Made by a program: the position numbers and the translations under genes
Part shown: piece after piece, positions 7,253-14,638 of the stretch
Layout: each line of letters begins with the position of its first letter
Position numbering within the stretch: the first letter of the stretch is position 1
Notes under the pieces: generated by a model
What the model saw: the letters and a program-made list of their open reading frames with translations, nothing else
Database searches by the model: none
Told to the model about the DNA's origin: nothing
Origin: Neomicrococcus aestuarii
Lineage (GTDB): Bacteria; Actinomycetota; Actinomycetes; Actinomycetales; Micrococcaceae
Assembly: GCF_014201135.1 (NCBI RefSeq)
Contig: NZ_JACHDR010000001.1
Location: forward strand, 2,170,001-2,234,000
DNA length: 64,000 nt
Direction: 5' to 3'

Positions 7253-8536
7253 GTGAAAGTACTTGTGTTGGGCCCCGGTGGTCGTGAGCATGCAATCGTC
7301 AAAGCACTCCTACGTGACCCGGCCGTCTCCGAGGTGCACTGCGCACCGGGAAACGCCGGCATTGCCCAAGAGGTAACCGTCCACGCGATCAACGCGAATG
7401 ACCCGGTAGCCGCGGTAGCGCTAGCCCAAGAGCTGGGCGCCGACTTGGTAGTGGTAGGCCCAGAGGCACCTCTTGCCGCAGGCGTCGCTGACGCACTCGT
7501 GGCGGCAAAGATTCCCGTGTTTGGTCCCGCGAAGGCCGCCGCACAGCTGGAAGCGTCCAAAGCTTTCGCGAAGCAGATCATGGCTCAAGCCGAAGTTCCC
7601 ACCGCCATGGCGCGCGTCGCCGAAACCGAATCCGAGGCAGCCGAAGCCCTCGACGTGTTCGGCGCACCCTACGTCGTCAAAGATGACGGCCTCGCCGCAG
7701 GTAAGGGCGTAGTAGTCACCGAAGATCGAGAAGCAGCCCTCGAGCACGCGAAGGCATGCTTCGCCGCCGGAGGCACCGTGGTGATCGAGGAATACCTCGA
7801 CGGCCCAGAAGTCTCCCTCTTTGTCCTCAGCGACGGCCACCACGTAGTGCCGCTAGAACCAGCCCAAGACTTCAAGCGCATCTTCGACGGCGACGAAGGC
7901 GCAAACACCGGCGGCATGGGTGCTTACACCCCGTTGCCATGGTTGCCGCACGGATTCGTTGACGAAGTGATCAACCGTGTGGCTATGCCGGTCATCAGCA
8001 CCATGGCCGAACGCGGCACCCCCTTCGTGGGCGTGCTCTACTGCGGCCTTGCCGTCACCAAGCGTGGCATTCGCGTCATCGAGTTCAACGCCCGCTTCGG
8101 TGACCCCGAAACTCAAGCCGTGCTGGTTCGACTCGAAACGCCTCTCGGCGGACTGCTCCTTGCGGCAGCCCGTGGCGAACTCGACCAGGCAGAGACGCTC
8201 CGCTGGAACGCAAACCCAGCAGTCGGCGTCGTACTGTCCTCCCCGGGGTACCCCGAAACCCCCACGACCGGCGGAACCCTCGGCGGGCTCGAAGCCGCGG
8301 AAGCCAACGGCGCCTCCGTCCTGCACGCAGGAACCGCGCTCGCAGACAACGGTGACGTCGTCAGCGCCGGCGGACGCGTGCTCAGCGTGGTGGCCCTCGG
8401 CGAATCGCTCGAAGCCGCACGTGATGCCGCGTACGAAGGCATCTCCAAGATCACTTTGGACGGCGGACACTACCGCACGGACATTGCACTCAAGGCCATC
8501 AACGGCGAGATTTCGGTAGCAGGAGGAACGCGCTAA
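7253..8536 (+). CDS. purD: Phosphoribosylamine-glycine ligase
   Basis: ATP-grasp ligase joining phosphoribosylamine and glycine (purine step 2). The N-terminal KVLVLGPGGREHA, GPEAPLAAGVADAL, then ATP-grasp VVKDDGLAAGKGV, EEYLDGPEVSLFVLSDG, GANTGGMGAYTPLP and EFNARFGDPETQ are all present; about 427 residues, normal for the family. Start choice: ATG at 7247 is in frame two codons earlier, but GTG at 7253 gives the usual MKVLVLG start and sits 7 bases after TAGGGT, consistent with a leaderless transcript. purC follows after two bases. Confidence 0.96.
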   Translation: MKVLVLGPGGREHAIVKALLRDPAVSEVHCAPGNAGIAQEVTVHAINANDPVAAVALAQELGADLVVVGPEAPLAAGVADALVAAKIPVFGPAKAAAQLEASKAFAKQIMAQAEVPTAMARVAETESEAAEALDVFGAPYVVKDDGLAAGKGVVVTEDREAALEHAKACFAAGGTVVIEEYLDGPEVSLFVLSDGHHVVPLEPAQDFKRIFDGDEGANTGGMGAYTPLPWLPHGFVDEVINRVAMPVISTMAERGTPFVGVLYCGLAVTKRGIRVIEFNARFGDPETQAVLVRLETPLGGLLLAAARGELDQAETLRWNANPAVGVVLSSPGYPETPTTGGTLGGLEAAEANGASVLHAGTALADNGDVVSAGGRVLSVVALGESLEAARDAAYEGISKITLDGGHYRTDIALKAINGEISVAGGTR

Positions 8537-8538
8537 CC

Positions 8539-9432
8539 ATGAGCGATGTTGTGGCATTGGACGGCTGGGAGCACATCTACTCGGGCAAAATTCGTGACCT
8601 CTACGTTCCTGCAGGAACGTCTGTGCAGGAAGCGGACCGCGTGCTGGTAGTGGCCAGCGACAAGATCTCCGCCTACGACTTTGTGCTGGATTCGCAGATC
8701 CCAGATAAGGGCAAGATCCTCACGCAACTAAGCCTGTGGTGGTTCGGGCAACTCTCATCTGTTCCTAACCACGTGCTGTCCACCGACGTGCCGGACGCTG
8801 TTGCCGGCCGCGCCATGGTGTGCGCGAACCTGGAGATGTTCCCGATCGAGTGCATCGCCCGCGGGTACCTCACCGGTTCCGGCTTGGCCGAATACCGCAC
8901 CTCCGGAACCGTGACCGGTTTGCCGCTGCCGACCGGACTCGTGGACGGGTCCCGCTTGGAGCCGGCGATCTTCACGCCGTCCGCCAAGGCCGAAGTGGGC
9001 GAACACGACGAGAACATCACGTTTGAACAGACCATCGACCGCGTCGGCGAGATTGTGGCCGAAGAGCTACGCGAACTCACATTGAAGGTCTACAGCACCG
9101 CCGAGCGCATTGCCCGCGACCGTGGCATCATTCTGGCGGACACCAAGGTGGAGTTCGGCCGCGACCGCGCCACCGGACGCATCACCTTGGGCGACGAAGT
9201 GCTGACCCCGGACTCTTCGCGCTTCTGGGACGGCGCCACCTACGCGCCAGGTAAGTCGCAGGACTCCTTTGACAAGCAGTTTGTGCGCGACTGGCTGACC
9301 TCGCCCGCCTCCGGGTGGGACAAAAACTCGGGCGAGAAGCCGCCGGTGCTTCCCGAGGAGATCATCGAGAAGACGCGCTCCCGTTATGTGGAAGCATACG
9401 AGCGTCTCACGGGGCGCACGTTTAGCGTGTAG
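8539..9432 (+). CDS. purC: Phosphoribosylaminoimidazole-succinocarboxamide synthase
   Basis: 297 residues; condenses CAIR with aspartate using ATP (purine step 8). Recognisable blocks: SGKIRDLYVP, VASDKISAYDFVL, CIARGYLTGSG, FTPSAKAEVGEHDENI, GIILADTKVEFGRD and DEVLTPDSSRFW. The AGGAGG at 8521-8526 is a strong ribosome-binding site inside the purD end, so purC is translated as the second gene of a purD-purC operon. The unit ends at the terminator at 9530-9566. Intermediate pathway steps (purF, purM) are encoded 3 kb upstream on the other strand. Confidence 0.97.
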   Translation: MSDVVALDGWEHIYSGKIRDLYVPAGTSVQEADRVLVVASDKISAYDFVLDSQIPDKGKILTQLSLWWFGQLSSVPNHVLSTDVPDAVAGRAMVCANLEMFPIECIARGYLTGSGLAEYRTSGTVTGLPLPTGLVDGSRLEPAIFTPSAKAEVGEHDENITFEQTIDRVGEIVAEELRELTLKVYSTAERIARDRGIILADTKVEFGRDRATGRITLGDEVLTPDSSRFWDGATYAPGKSQDSFDKQFVRDWLTSPASGWDKNSGEKPPVLPEEIIEKTRSRYVEAYERLTGRTFSV

Positions 9433-9529
9433 CGTTTCGCGCCTCGCGTCTCCGCGCCTCTCGCTTGTCAAGACGCATGTTTGGTGTCTGGCGCGATGCA
9501 TGGTTGGCGCCTCGCGCCTTCACTTTCAC

Positions 9530-9566
9530 AGTGGCTAGCTCTTCGGGGCTAGCCACTTTTCTTTTC
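9530..9566 (+). terminator. Rho-independent terminator of purDC
   Basis: A perfect 10-bp stem, AGTGGCTAGC / GCTAGCCACT, with an 8-base loop is followed directly by TTTCTTTTC. It lies about 100 bases after the purC stop. Confidence 0.85.
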
Positions 9567-9592
9567 GCGAGCGCGCCGGGATTTGGCTACAT

Positions 9593-9649
9593 GTAGCTGG
9601 TGTTGCGTGATCGTACGTTCAGAGACTACGTAGACGCAACACCAGCTAC
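9593..9649. repeat. 16-bp inverted repeat in the purC downstream gap
   Basis: Arms 9593-9608 and 9634-9649 are perfectly complementary (GTAGCTGGTGTTGCGT and its reverse complement), separated by 25 bases that themselves contain CTACGTAG. Each arm is one copy of the CGTAGC-N5-GTTGC motif. Confidence 0.7.
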
Positions 9650-9738
9650 GTGTGACTTGGAGCGACGTGTTTGGGTGGGCTGACTCGTAGCCAATGTTGC
9701 GCCTCGAAGAGCGTGGCGGCGTCGGATTCCGGTCGGAT

Positions 9739-9797
9739 CGTAGCGATTGTTGCCTGACAGCCAGCCAGCCAGAAGCGCCAACTCAACAATTGCTACG
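9739..9797. repeat. 14-bp inverted repeat of the same motif family
   Basis: Arms 9739-9752 (CGTAGCGATTGTTG) and 9784-9797 (CAACAATTGCTACG) pair with one G-T mismatch around 31 bases. The spacer holds a CCAGCCAGCCAG short tandem run. Confidence 0.65.
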
Positions 9798-9924
9798 AAT
9801 AACTGAGATGAGAGCAGTGGTGTCAAGGCGAAACCGTAGCGAACGTTGTATCCGTCGACGCCAGCACCATCCAACGAGTCACCAACGAACACCAGAGTGG
9901 CTCACGCGTGAGCCAAACAGTTTC

Positions 9925-11736
9925 CTACCGACCCAGGCTGTCCTGCCAGGCCTGATCGAGCGCGGCATAGCGACCGCCTTGGGCGATGAGCTCGGCGGGG
10001 GAGCCGTCCTCCACGATCTTGCCGTCGTGCACCACCAGTACGCGGTCGGCGATCTCGACGGTGGACAGCCGGTGCGCAATGATGATCGCGGTGCGGTTGC
10101 CCAAGAGCTGCTGGAGTCCGTGCTGGACCAAGCGTTCGCTCGGCAGATCCAGCGAGGACGTGGCCTCATCCAGAATCAGAATGGCCGGGTCCGCGAGGAA
10201 CGCGCGGGCGAAGGAGATGAGCTGGCGTTGGCCTGCGGAGACGCGGCCTCCGCGCTTGTTCACGTCCGTGTCATAGCCGTCGGGCAGTTTCTCGATGAAC
10301 TCGTGGGCGCCCACGGCGCGGGCGGCCAGGATGATTTCATCTCGCGAAGCAGTCGGCTTGCCCAATGCAATGTTGTCCGCCACGGTGCCGCTGAAGAGGA
10401 ATGCTTCTTGGGTGACCATGACAACGGCCCGGCGAAGATCCTTCGCGGTGAGCTTTTTGATGGGAACGGAGTCGATAGTTAGCTCGCCGGAGCGCACGTC
10501 GTAGAAGCGCGCCACCATCTTGGCGAGCGTGGACTTGCCTGCGCCTGTCTGTCCTACCACTGCGACGGTTTGGCCGGCCGGGATGGTCAAATCAAACTGC
10601 TCCATCACCGTGGGGCCGGCGCCGTACCCGAATTCCACATTCTTGAACTCGATGCGCCCCTTGGCGTTCTTGAGCGCAATAGGCTCGGGGTCTTCCACAA
10701 TGGTGGGCTCTTCTTCAAGCAGCCCAGAGACTTTCTCGAGCGCCGCGGTGGCGGACTGGAGCGAGCTGTAGAAGTTCGCGATTTCATCCACGGGGGAGAA
10801 CACCCGCTTGGAGGCCAGCAGCAACGCCACCAGGGTGCCCACCAGCAAGGTTCCGTTGATGACCCGCAACCCGCCAAACAGCAGCACAGCGGCCACCGTG
10901 AGGTTGCCGATCACTACGAGTGACGGTTGGAGGACGCCGAAGAGGTTGATGGACTTGATGGAGTTCGCGCGGTACTCCATGGCGACGTCCTCGTAGGCGC
11001 GGTCATTCTCGGCTTCGCGGCGGAACGCCTTGACGGCGCGGATGCCGGTCATGGTCTCCATGAAGGTGGAGATCAGCCGCCCGGAGACCACGCGGGATTC
11101 GCGGTAGAGCACTTCGGAGCGCTTTTGGTACCAGCGGAAAATGATGGCAATCGGGATGCTCGCCACGATGACCACCAGGAAGCTCCATCCATCCAAGAAC
11201 AGGATCGACGCACCCGTGAACACCACAAAGAGCACGCCAGATACCAGCGCCGTGAGGCCCTGGTCCAGGAATTCGCGCAGGGTCTCCACGTCAGAGGTTT
11301 GCCGGGAGATGATGCGACCGGAGGTGTAGTTCTCATGGAATTCGAGGCTGAGGCGTTGCGTGTGCCTGAAGACGCGCAAGCGAAGATCCAGCAGCATTTC
11401 TTGGCTCACGCGCTTTGACGTGACTTCGTACCAGCCCAGGAGCGGTCCGGCCGCGCAGGAAGCAAGCAGGTACAGGCCGCCGACGACAGCGAGCGGCACC
11501 CAGTCGTTTCGTTGCGCCGCGGGCAGGGCCCAGTCAATCGCCCACGCGATGAGCAACGGGAAGGACGTCCGTGCGATCGTCGAGAGCACAATGAGGACGG
11601 CGGCCAGAATCAGCAGCGCCTTGTTGGGCGCCGCGAGGGACACCAAAAGCTTCCAAGAACGACGGCGTACTCGCTTGCGTTCGTCCGCGTCCAGCCGGAT
11701 GAGATCTTCGTTGGCAACGCCACGTACTTCACTCAT
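9925..11736 (-). CDS. ABC exporter half-transporter, catalytic-type nucleotide site
   Basis: 603 residues. An N-terminal six-helix exporter domain (about 35-320) is fused to an ABC ATPase. Walker A GQTGAGKS (395-402), Walker B ILILDEATSSLD with catalytic Glu524 and switch His555 are intact, but the signature is VSAGQ (499-503) rather than LSGGQ. The gene starts one base from the stop of the partner half-transporter upstream, so the two are co-translated and likely form a heterodimer. Substrate cannot be told from sequence; such pairs export lipids, peptides or drugs. It is in the same orientation as, and downstream of, the partner. Confidence 0.92.
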   Translation of the reverse strand: MSEVRGVANEDLIRLDADERKRVRRRSWKLLVSLAAPNKALLILAAVLIVLSTIARTSFPLLIAWAIDWALPAAQRNDWVPLAVVGGLYLLASCAAGPLLGWYEVTSKRVSQEMLLDLRLRVFRHTQRLSLEFHENYTSGRIISRQTSDVETLREFLDQGLTALVSGVLFVVFTGASILFLDGWSFLVVIVASIPIAIIFRWYQKRSEVLYRESRVVSGRLISTFMETMTGIRAVKAFRREAENDRAYEDVAMEYRANSIKSINLFGVLQPSLVVIGNLTVAAVLLFGGLRVINGTLLVGTLVALLLASKRVFSPVDEIANFYSSLQSATAALEKVSGLLEEEPTIVEDPEPIALKNAKGRIEFKNVEFGYGAGPTVMEQFDLTIPAGQTVAVVGQTGAGKSTLAKMVARFYDVRSGELTIDSVPIKKLTAKDLRRAVVMVTQEAFLFSGTVADNIALGKPTASRDEIILAARAVGAHEFIEKLPDGYDTDVNKRGGRVSAGQRQLISFARAFLADPAILILDEATSSLDLPSERLVQHGLQQLLGNRTAIIIAHRLSTVEIADRVLVVHDGKIVEDGSPAELIAQGGRYAALDQAWQDSLGR

Positions 11737-13631
11737 TACAGGATCTCCTCCACGGTGGGAGCTTCTTCAAAGCTTGAAATGACGTCGCGGTAGGCGGCGC
11801 TGCGAGCGAGCAGTTGCTCGTGGGTGCCCACGTCTTGAATGGTGCCGTCCTGCAGGAGCGCCACGCGGTCTGCAAGGACCACGGTGGAGGGGCGGTGCGC
11901 CACAATCAGCGTGGTGGTGTCCTCGAGCGCGGCGCGCAGGTTTTCCGTGACTTGTTCTTCCGTGCGCACATCGAGCGCGGAGAGCGGATCGTCGAGCACT
12001 AGGACGGATGGTTTCGCGGCGATGGCTCGCGCGAGCGAGAGACGCTGGCGCTGACCGCCGGAGAGCGAAAGTCCTTGCTCGCCGATCATGGTGTCCACAC
12101 CCTCGGGCAGTTCCTTCGCGAAGTGCGCTTCGGCCACGTTCAGGGCTTCCTCAAGTGCCTTATCGGTTCGCTCGGGCGCACCCAACAGCACGTTGTCGCG
12201 CACGGTGCTGGAGAACAGAATGGAGTCCTCGAACGCGATCGCCACTCGAGAGCGCACGGTATCTAGCGGCAGCTCGCGAACGTCCACGCCATCGAGGAGC
12301 ACACTGCCACCGGTGACGTCGTACAAGCGCGGGATGAGCTCGCACAACGCGGATTTTCCGGAGCCCGTTGGCCCCACGAGCGCCATGGTTTCGCCCGGCC
12401 GCAGGCTCAGATTCACGGACCGCAAGATGGGCGCGTCCGGGGCGTCGGCGAAGGCGAACGTGACATTTTCAAGTTCCAAGGACGACGCCGCAGCTTCCGT
12501 CCCGCGGTCAGCCTCACCGAGCTGGGGGTCAGCTGAGGCGGCCGTGGCTGAGTCGGCTGGGGTGGTTGCGGTTCTGGTTGCGGTCCTGGTTGTTGAGGTC
12601 CCCGTTGAAGCCGTGATGGCCGCGGGGGAGACGATGGTGTTGGTGGCGTCGAAGACGTCGAAGTAGCGATCCAGCGCGGTCTTGGTCGCGAAGGTCATGC
12701 CCAAGAGCATGCCGACGTTTTCCACCGGCCGGGCGAGGACAGCGGCCGTAGCGAAGAAGGCTACGAGCCCACCAACGGTGAGTTCGCCCTGAAGCACCAG
12801 CCAGGTGCCAAGGATCAAGCCGATACCCAACACCAGCTCGGGGACGGACACAATAACCGCGAGGAAGGACGCGATGGTCTTGGCTTTGGTGATTTCGGTT
12901 TCCCGCAGGTCCATGGCCCGAGCTTCGAAATCATCCAAGGCTTCTTGACCGCGGCCGAACGCTTTGAGCACGCGGATACCCTGAACGGATTCTTCAACGT
13001 TCGTAGCAAGGTCGCCGGCCTGATCTTGCGACAGTCGGCTGACGCGGCGGAAGCGGTTACGGAAGTAAAAGCTGCGGATCATGATGGGAATCGCGCCCAC
13101 TAGGTAGACGAGTCCCAGAATCCAGCTCGAGGAGAACATCACCACCAGGCCCACCACAATGGTGACGCCGGAGACCACAAACATGATGGCGCCAAAAGCC
13201 AACCAGCGCCGCGTATGGCTGAGGTCGCCCATGGAGCGAGAGAGCAACTGCCCCGACGCCCATTTGTCATGGAAGCTCACGGGAAGCTGCTGCAAGTGCT
13301 TGAAGAGCCCAATGCGCATTTCGGCTTCCAGCAGTGACGCCGGAGTGATGACGAAAACGCGCCTCAAGTAGATGAAGACGGCTTCGAGTACGCCGAGCAC
13401 GGCAACCACCGCGGTGACCCACCACAACGCCGAGACCGGGGTGCCCGGGTGCAACACGTTGTTGACGAGCTCGCCCATGACCTGGGGGATTGCGAGGGAT
13501 ACGATGCCCGCCGCGAGAGCAGAGAGGAACCCGCCAAACAAGCGCCCTGAATAGGGTTTGACGAACGGGCCCAGCCTGCCAAGAGTCTGGAACAGGGTCG
13601 TTGTTTCGGTGTCGTTTGTTTTAGGTTTCAC
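11736..13631 (-). CDS. ABC exporter half-transporter with degenerate Walker B
   Basis: 631 residues: a membrane domain (about 25-320), a 48-residue Ala/Thr/Ser/Arg low-complexity linker (337-384), then the ATPase with Walker A GPTGSGKS (420-427), signature LSGGQ (523-527), Walker B VLVLDD where Asp548 replaces the catalytic Glu, and switch His579. The defect complements the partner, which has a normal Walker B and an odd signature: a heterodimer would have one active and one non-hydrolytic site, as in TM287/288 and LmrCD. It is the first gene of the pair; the metallophosphoesterase ends 30 bases upstream. Confidence 0.92.
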   Translation of the reverse strand: MKPKTNDTETTTLFQTLGRLGPFVKPYSGRLFGGFLSALAAGIVSLAIPQVMGELVNNVLHPGTPVSALWWVTAVVAVLGVLEAVFIYLRRVFVITPASLLEAEMRIGLFKHLQQLPVSFHDKWASGQLLSRSMGDLSHTRRWLAFGAIMFVVSGVTIVVGLVVMFSSSWILGLVYLVGAIPIMIRSFYFRNRFRRVSRLSQDQAGDLATNVEESVQGIRVLKAFGRGQEALDDFEARAMDLRETEITKAKTIASFLAVIVSVPELVLGIGLILGTWLVLQGELTVGGLVAFFATAAVLARPVENVGMLLGMTFATKTALDRYFDVFDATNTIVSPAAITASTGTSTTRTATRTATTPADSATAASADPQLGEADRGTEAAASSLELENVTFAFADAPDAPILRSVNLSLRPGETMALVGPTGSGKSALCELIPRLYDVTGGSVLLDGVDVRELPLDTVRSRVAIAFEDSILFSSTVRDNVLLGAPERTDKALEEALNVAEAHFAKELPEGVDTMIGEQGLSLSGGQRQRLSLARAIAAKPSVLVLDDPLSALDVRTEEQVTENLRAALEDTTTLIVAHRPSTVVLADRVALLQDGTIQDVGTHEQLLARSAAYRDVISSFEEAPTVEEIL

Positions 13632-13660
13632 TCGAGCACATTCCGCACGCTACATGGTGG

Positions 13661-14635
13661 TCAAGCGGCTCGTGCTGTCATCCTCATCAAGATCGCCTCG
13701 GGTCGGCAGGCCACGCGGATCGGTGCGAACCGCGATGTTCCGATGCCCGCGGAGACTTCCAAAGGAATGGTGCGTCGAGCCGCAGCTGCGCCCGCCGTCC
13801 ACGTGCTCAAGCCTCGAGCCTGACTGGTTGGCAGATCGCAATTACTAACTAAAGCACCATACCCCGGGATGCACACTTGTCCGCCATGGGTGTGTCCCGC
13901 AAAGATCATGTCCGCCCCGGAGAGCGTGAAGTAATCCAGCACCCGCTGGTACGGCGCGTGAGCCAACGCAATCCGAGGCCGCACTGCCGGACGCAAGCCT
14001 GCGTCGTCGTACTTCCCAAAATTCTCCGGCCAACCCGCGTATTTCTCGTAACCCAAATGCGGGTCATCCACGCCGGAAAAATCGATCTGCTGCCCGGCAA
14101 TCTCAGCCGTGAAGTTCGCGTTCGTGGCGTTCAGCCACCCGGCATCCTCGAAGCCATGATGCATCTCGCGCCACGGCAGCTCAAGCTTCTTCTCGGGCAC
14201 GCCATCGCGCGACGACGGTCCCGCGAAATAGCGCAAAGGGTTCCGCAACGTCGGCGCGAAGTAGCAATTCGATCCCGGCACAAAAACGCCGGGGAACGCC
14301 ATGAGCGGCTTCAGTGCGGCCAAGAGTCCGGGCACGGCCTCGGGGTGGGAAAGATTATCTCCCGTGTTGATCACCAGATCCGGGGACAGATCCGCGAGCT
14401 CCGCCAACCACCGCGTCTTCTTCCGCTGGTTCGGAATGTAGTGGATGTCCGAGATGTGCAGGAGCGTGATGTCCCGGTACCCCGGAGGGAGCACCGCGAC
14501 GGTCTCCTGACGGAGCTCAAACTGATTCTTTTCCCACGTCCCATACGCGAGGCCAGCGGCGCCACCAAGGGCTAAAGCCCCCGTTGAACGAACGAGGGCT
14601 TTAGCGAGTGGACGTGAAGCGAGAGGAATCGTCAC
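13661..14635 (-). CDS. Calcineurin-like metallophosphoesterase
   Basis: 324 residues with an N-terminal hydrophobic stretch (about 15-30), so probably membrane-anchored and acting outside, like the YkuE/Rv3683 group. Metal-ligand motifs in order: LLHISDIHY, VINTGDNLS, GSNCYFAP, IALAHAPY and FAGHTHGGQVCIPGYG. The third block normally reads GSNDYYAP in this family as I remember it, so the Asp is replaced by Cys here; the metal ligand Asn remains. It ends three bases... after the PBP gene stop at 14639 in the same orientation, so it is probably in an operon with that gene. Substrate unknown; lipid-linked phosphoesters are plausible given the neighbour. Confidence 0.85.
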   Translation of the reverse strand: MTIPLASRPLAKALVRSTGALALGGAAGLAYGTWEKNQFELRQETVAVLPPGYRDITLLHISDIHYIPNQRKKTRWLAELADLSPDLVINTGDNLSHPEAVPGLLAALKPLMAFPGVFVPGSNCYFAPTLRNPLRYFAGPSSRDGVPEKKLELPWREMHHGFEDAGWLNATNANFTAEIAGQQIDFSGVDDPHLGYEKYAGWPENFGKYDDAGLRPAVRPRIALAHAPYQRVLDYFTLSGADMIFAGHTHGGQVCIPGYGALVSNCDLPTSQARGLSTWTAGAAAARRTIPLEVSAGIGTSRFAPIRVACRPEAILMRMTARAA

Positions 14636-14638
14636 GGT

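Larger units (their letters stand above)
9433..9924. other. 492-base gene-free region rich in small palindromes
   Basis: No credible coding sequence on either strand. It holds the purC terminator and then at least six copies, in both orientations, of a motif close to CGTAGC-N5-GTTGC: 9592-9608, 9634-9650 (reverse), 9686-9701, 9739-9753, 9784-9797 (reverse) and 9835-9848. Paired inverted copies form the hairpins at 9593-9649 and 9739-9797. A further copy is at 54098-54114. Confidence 0.7.

Noticed and set aside
9694-10482. 262-residue frame across the repeat-rich gap
   Set aside because: Runs into and opposite the ABC exporter gene; starts in palindromic repeats and has no conserved motif.
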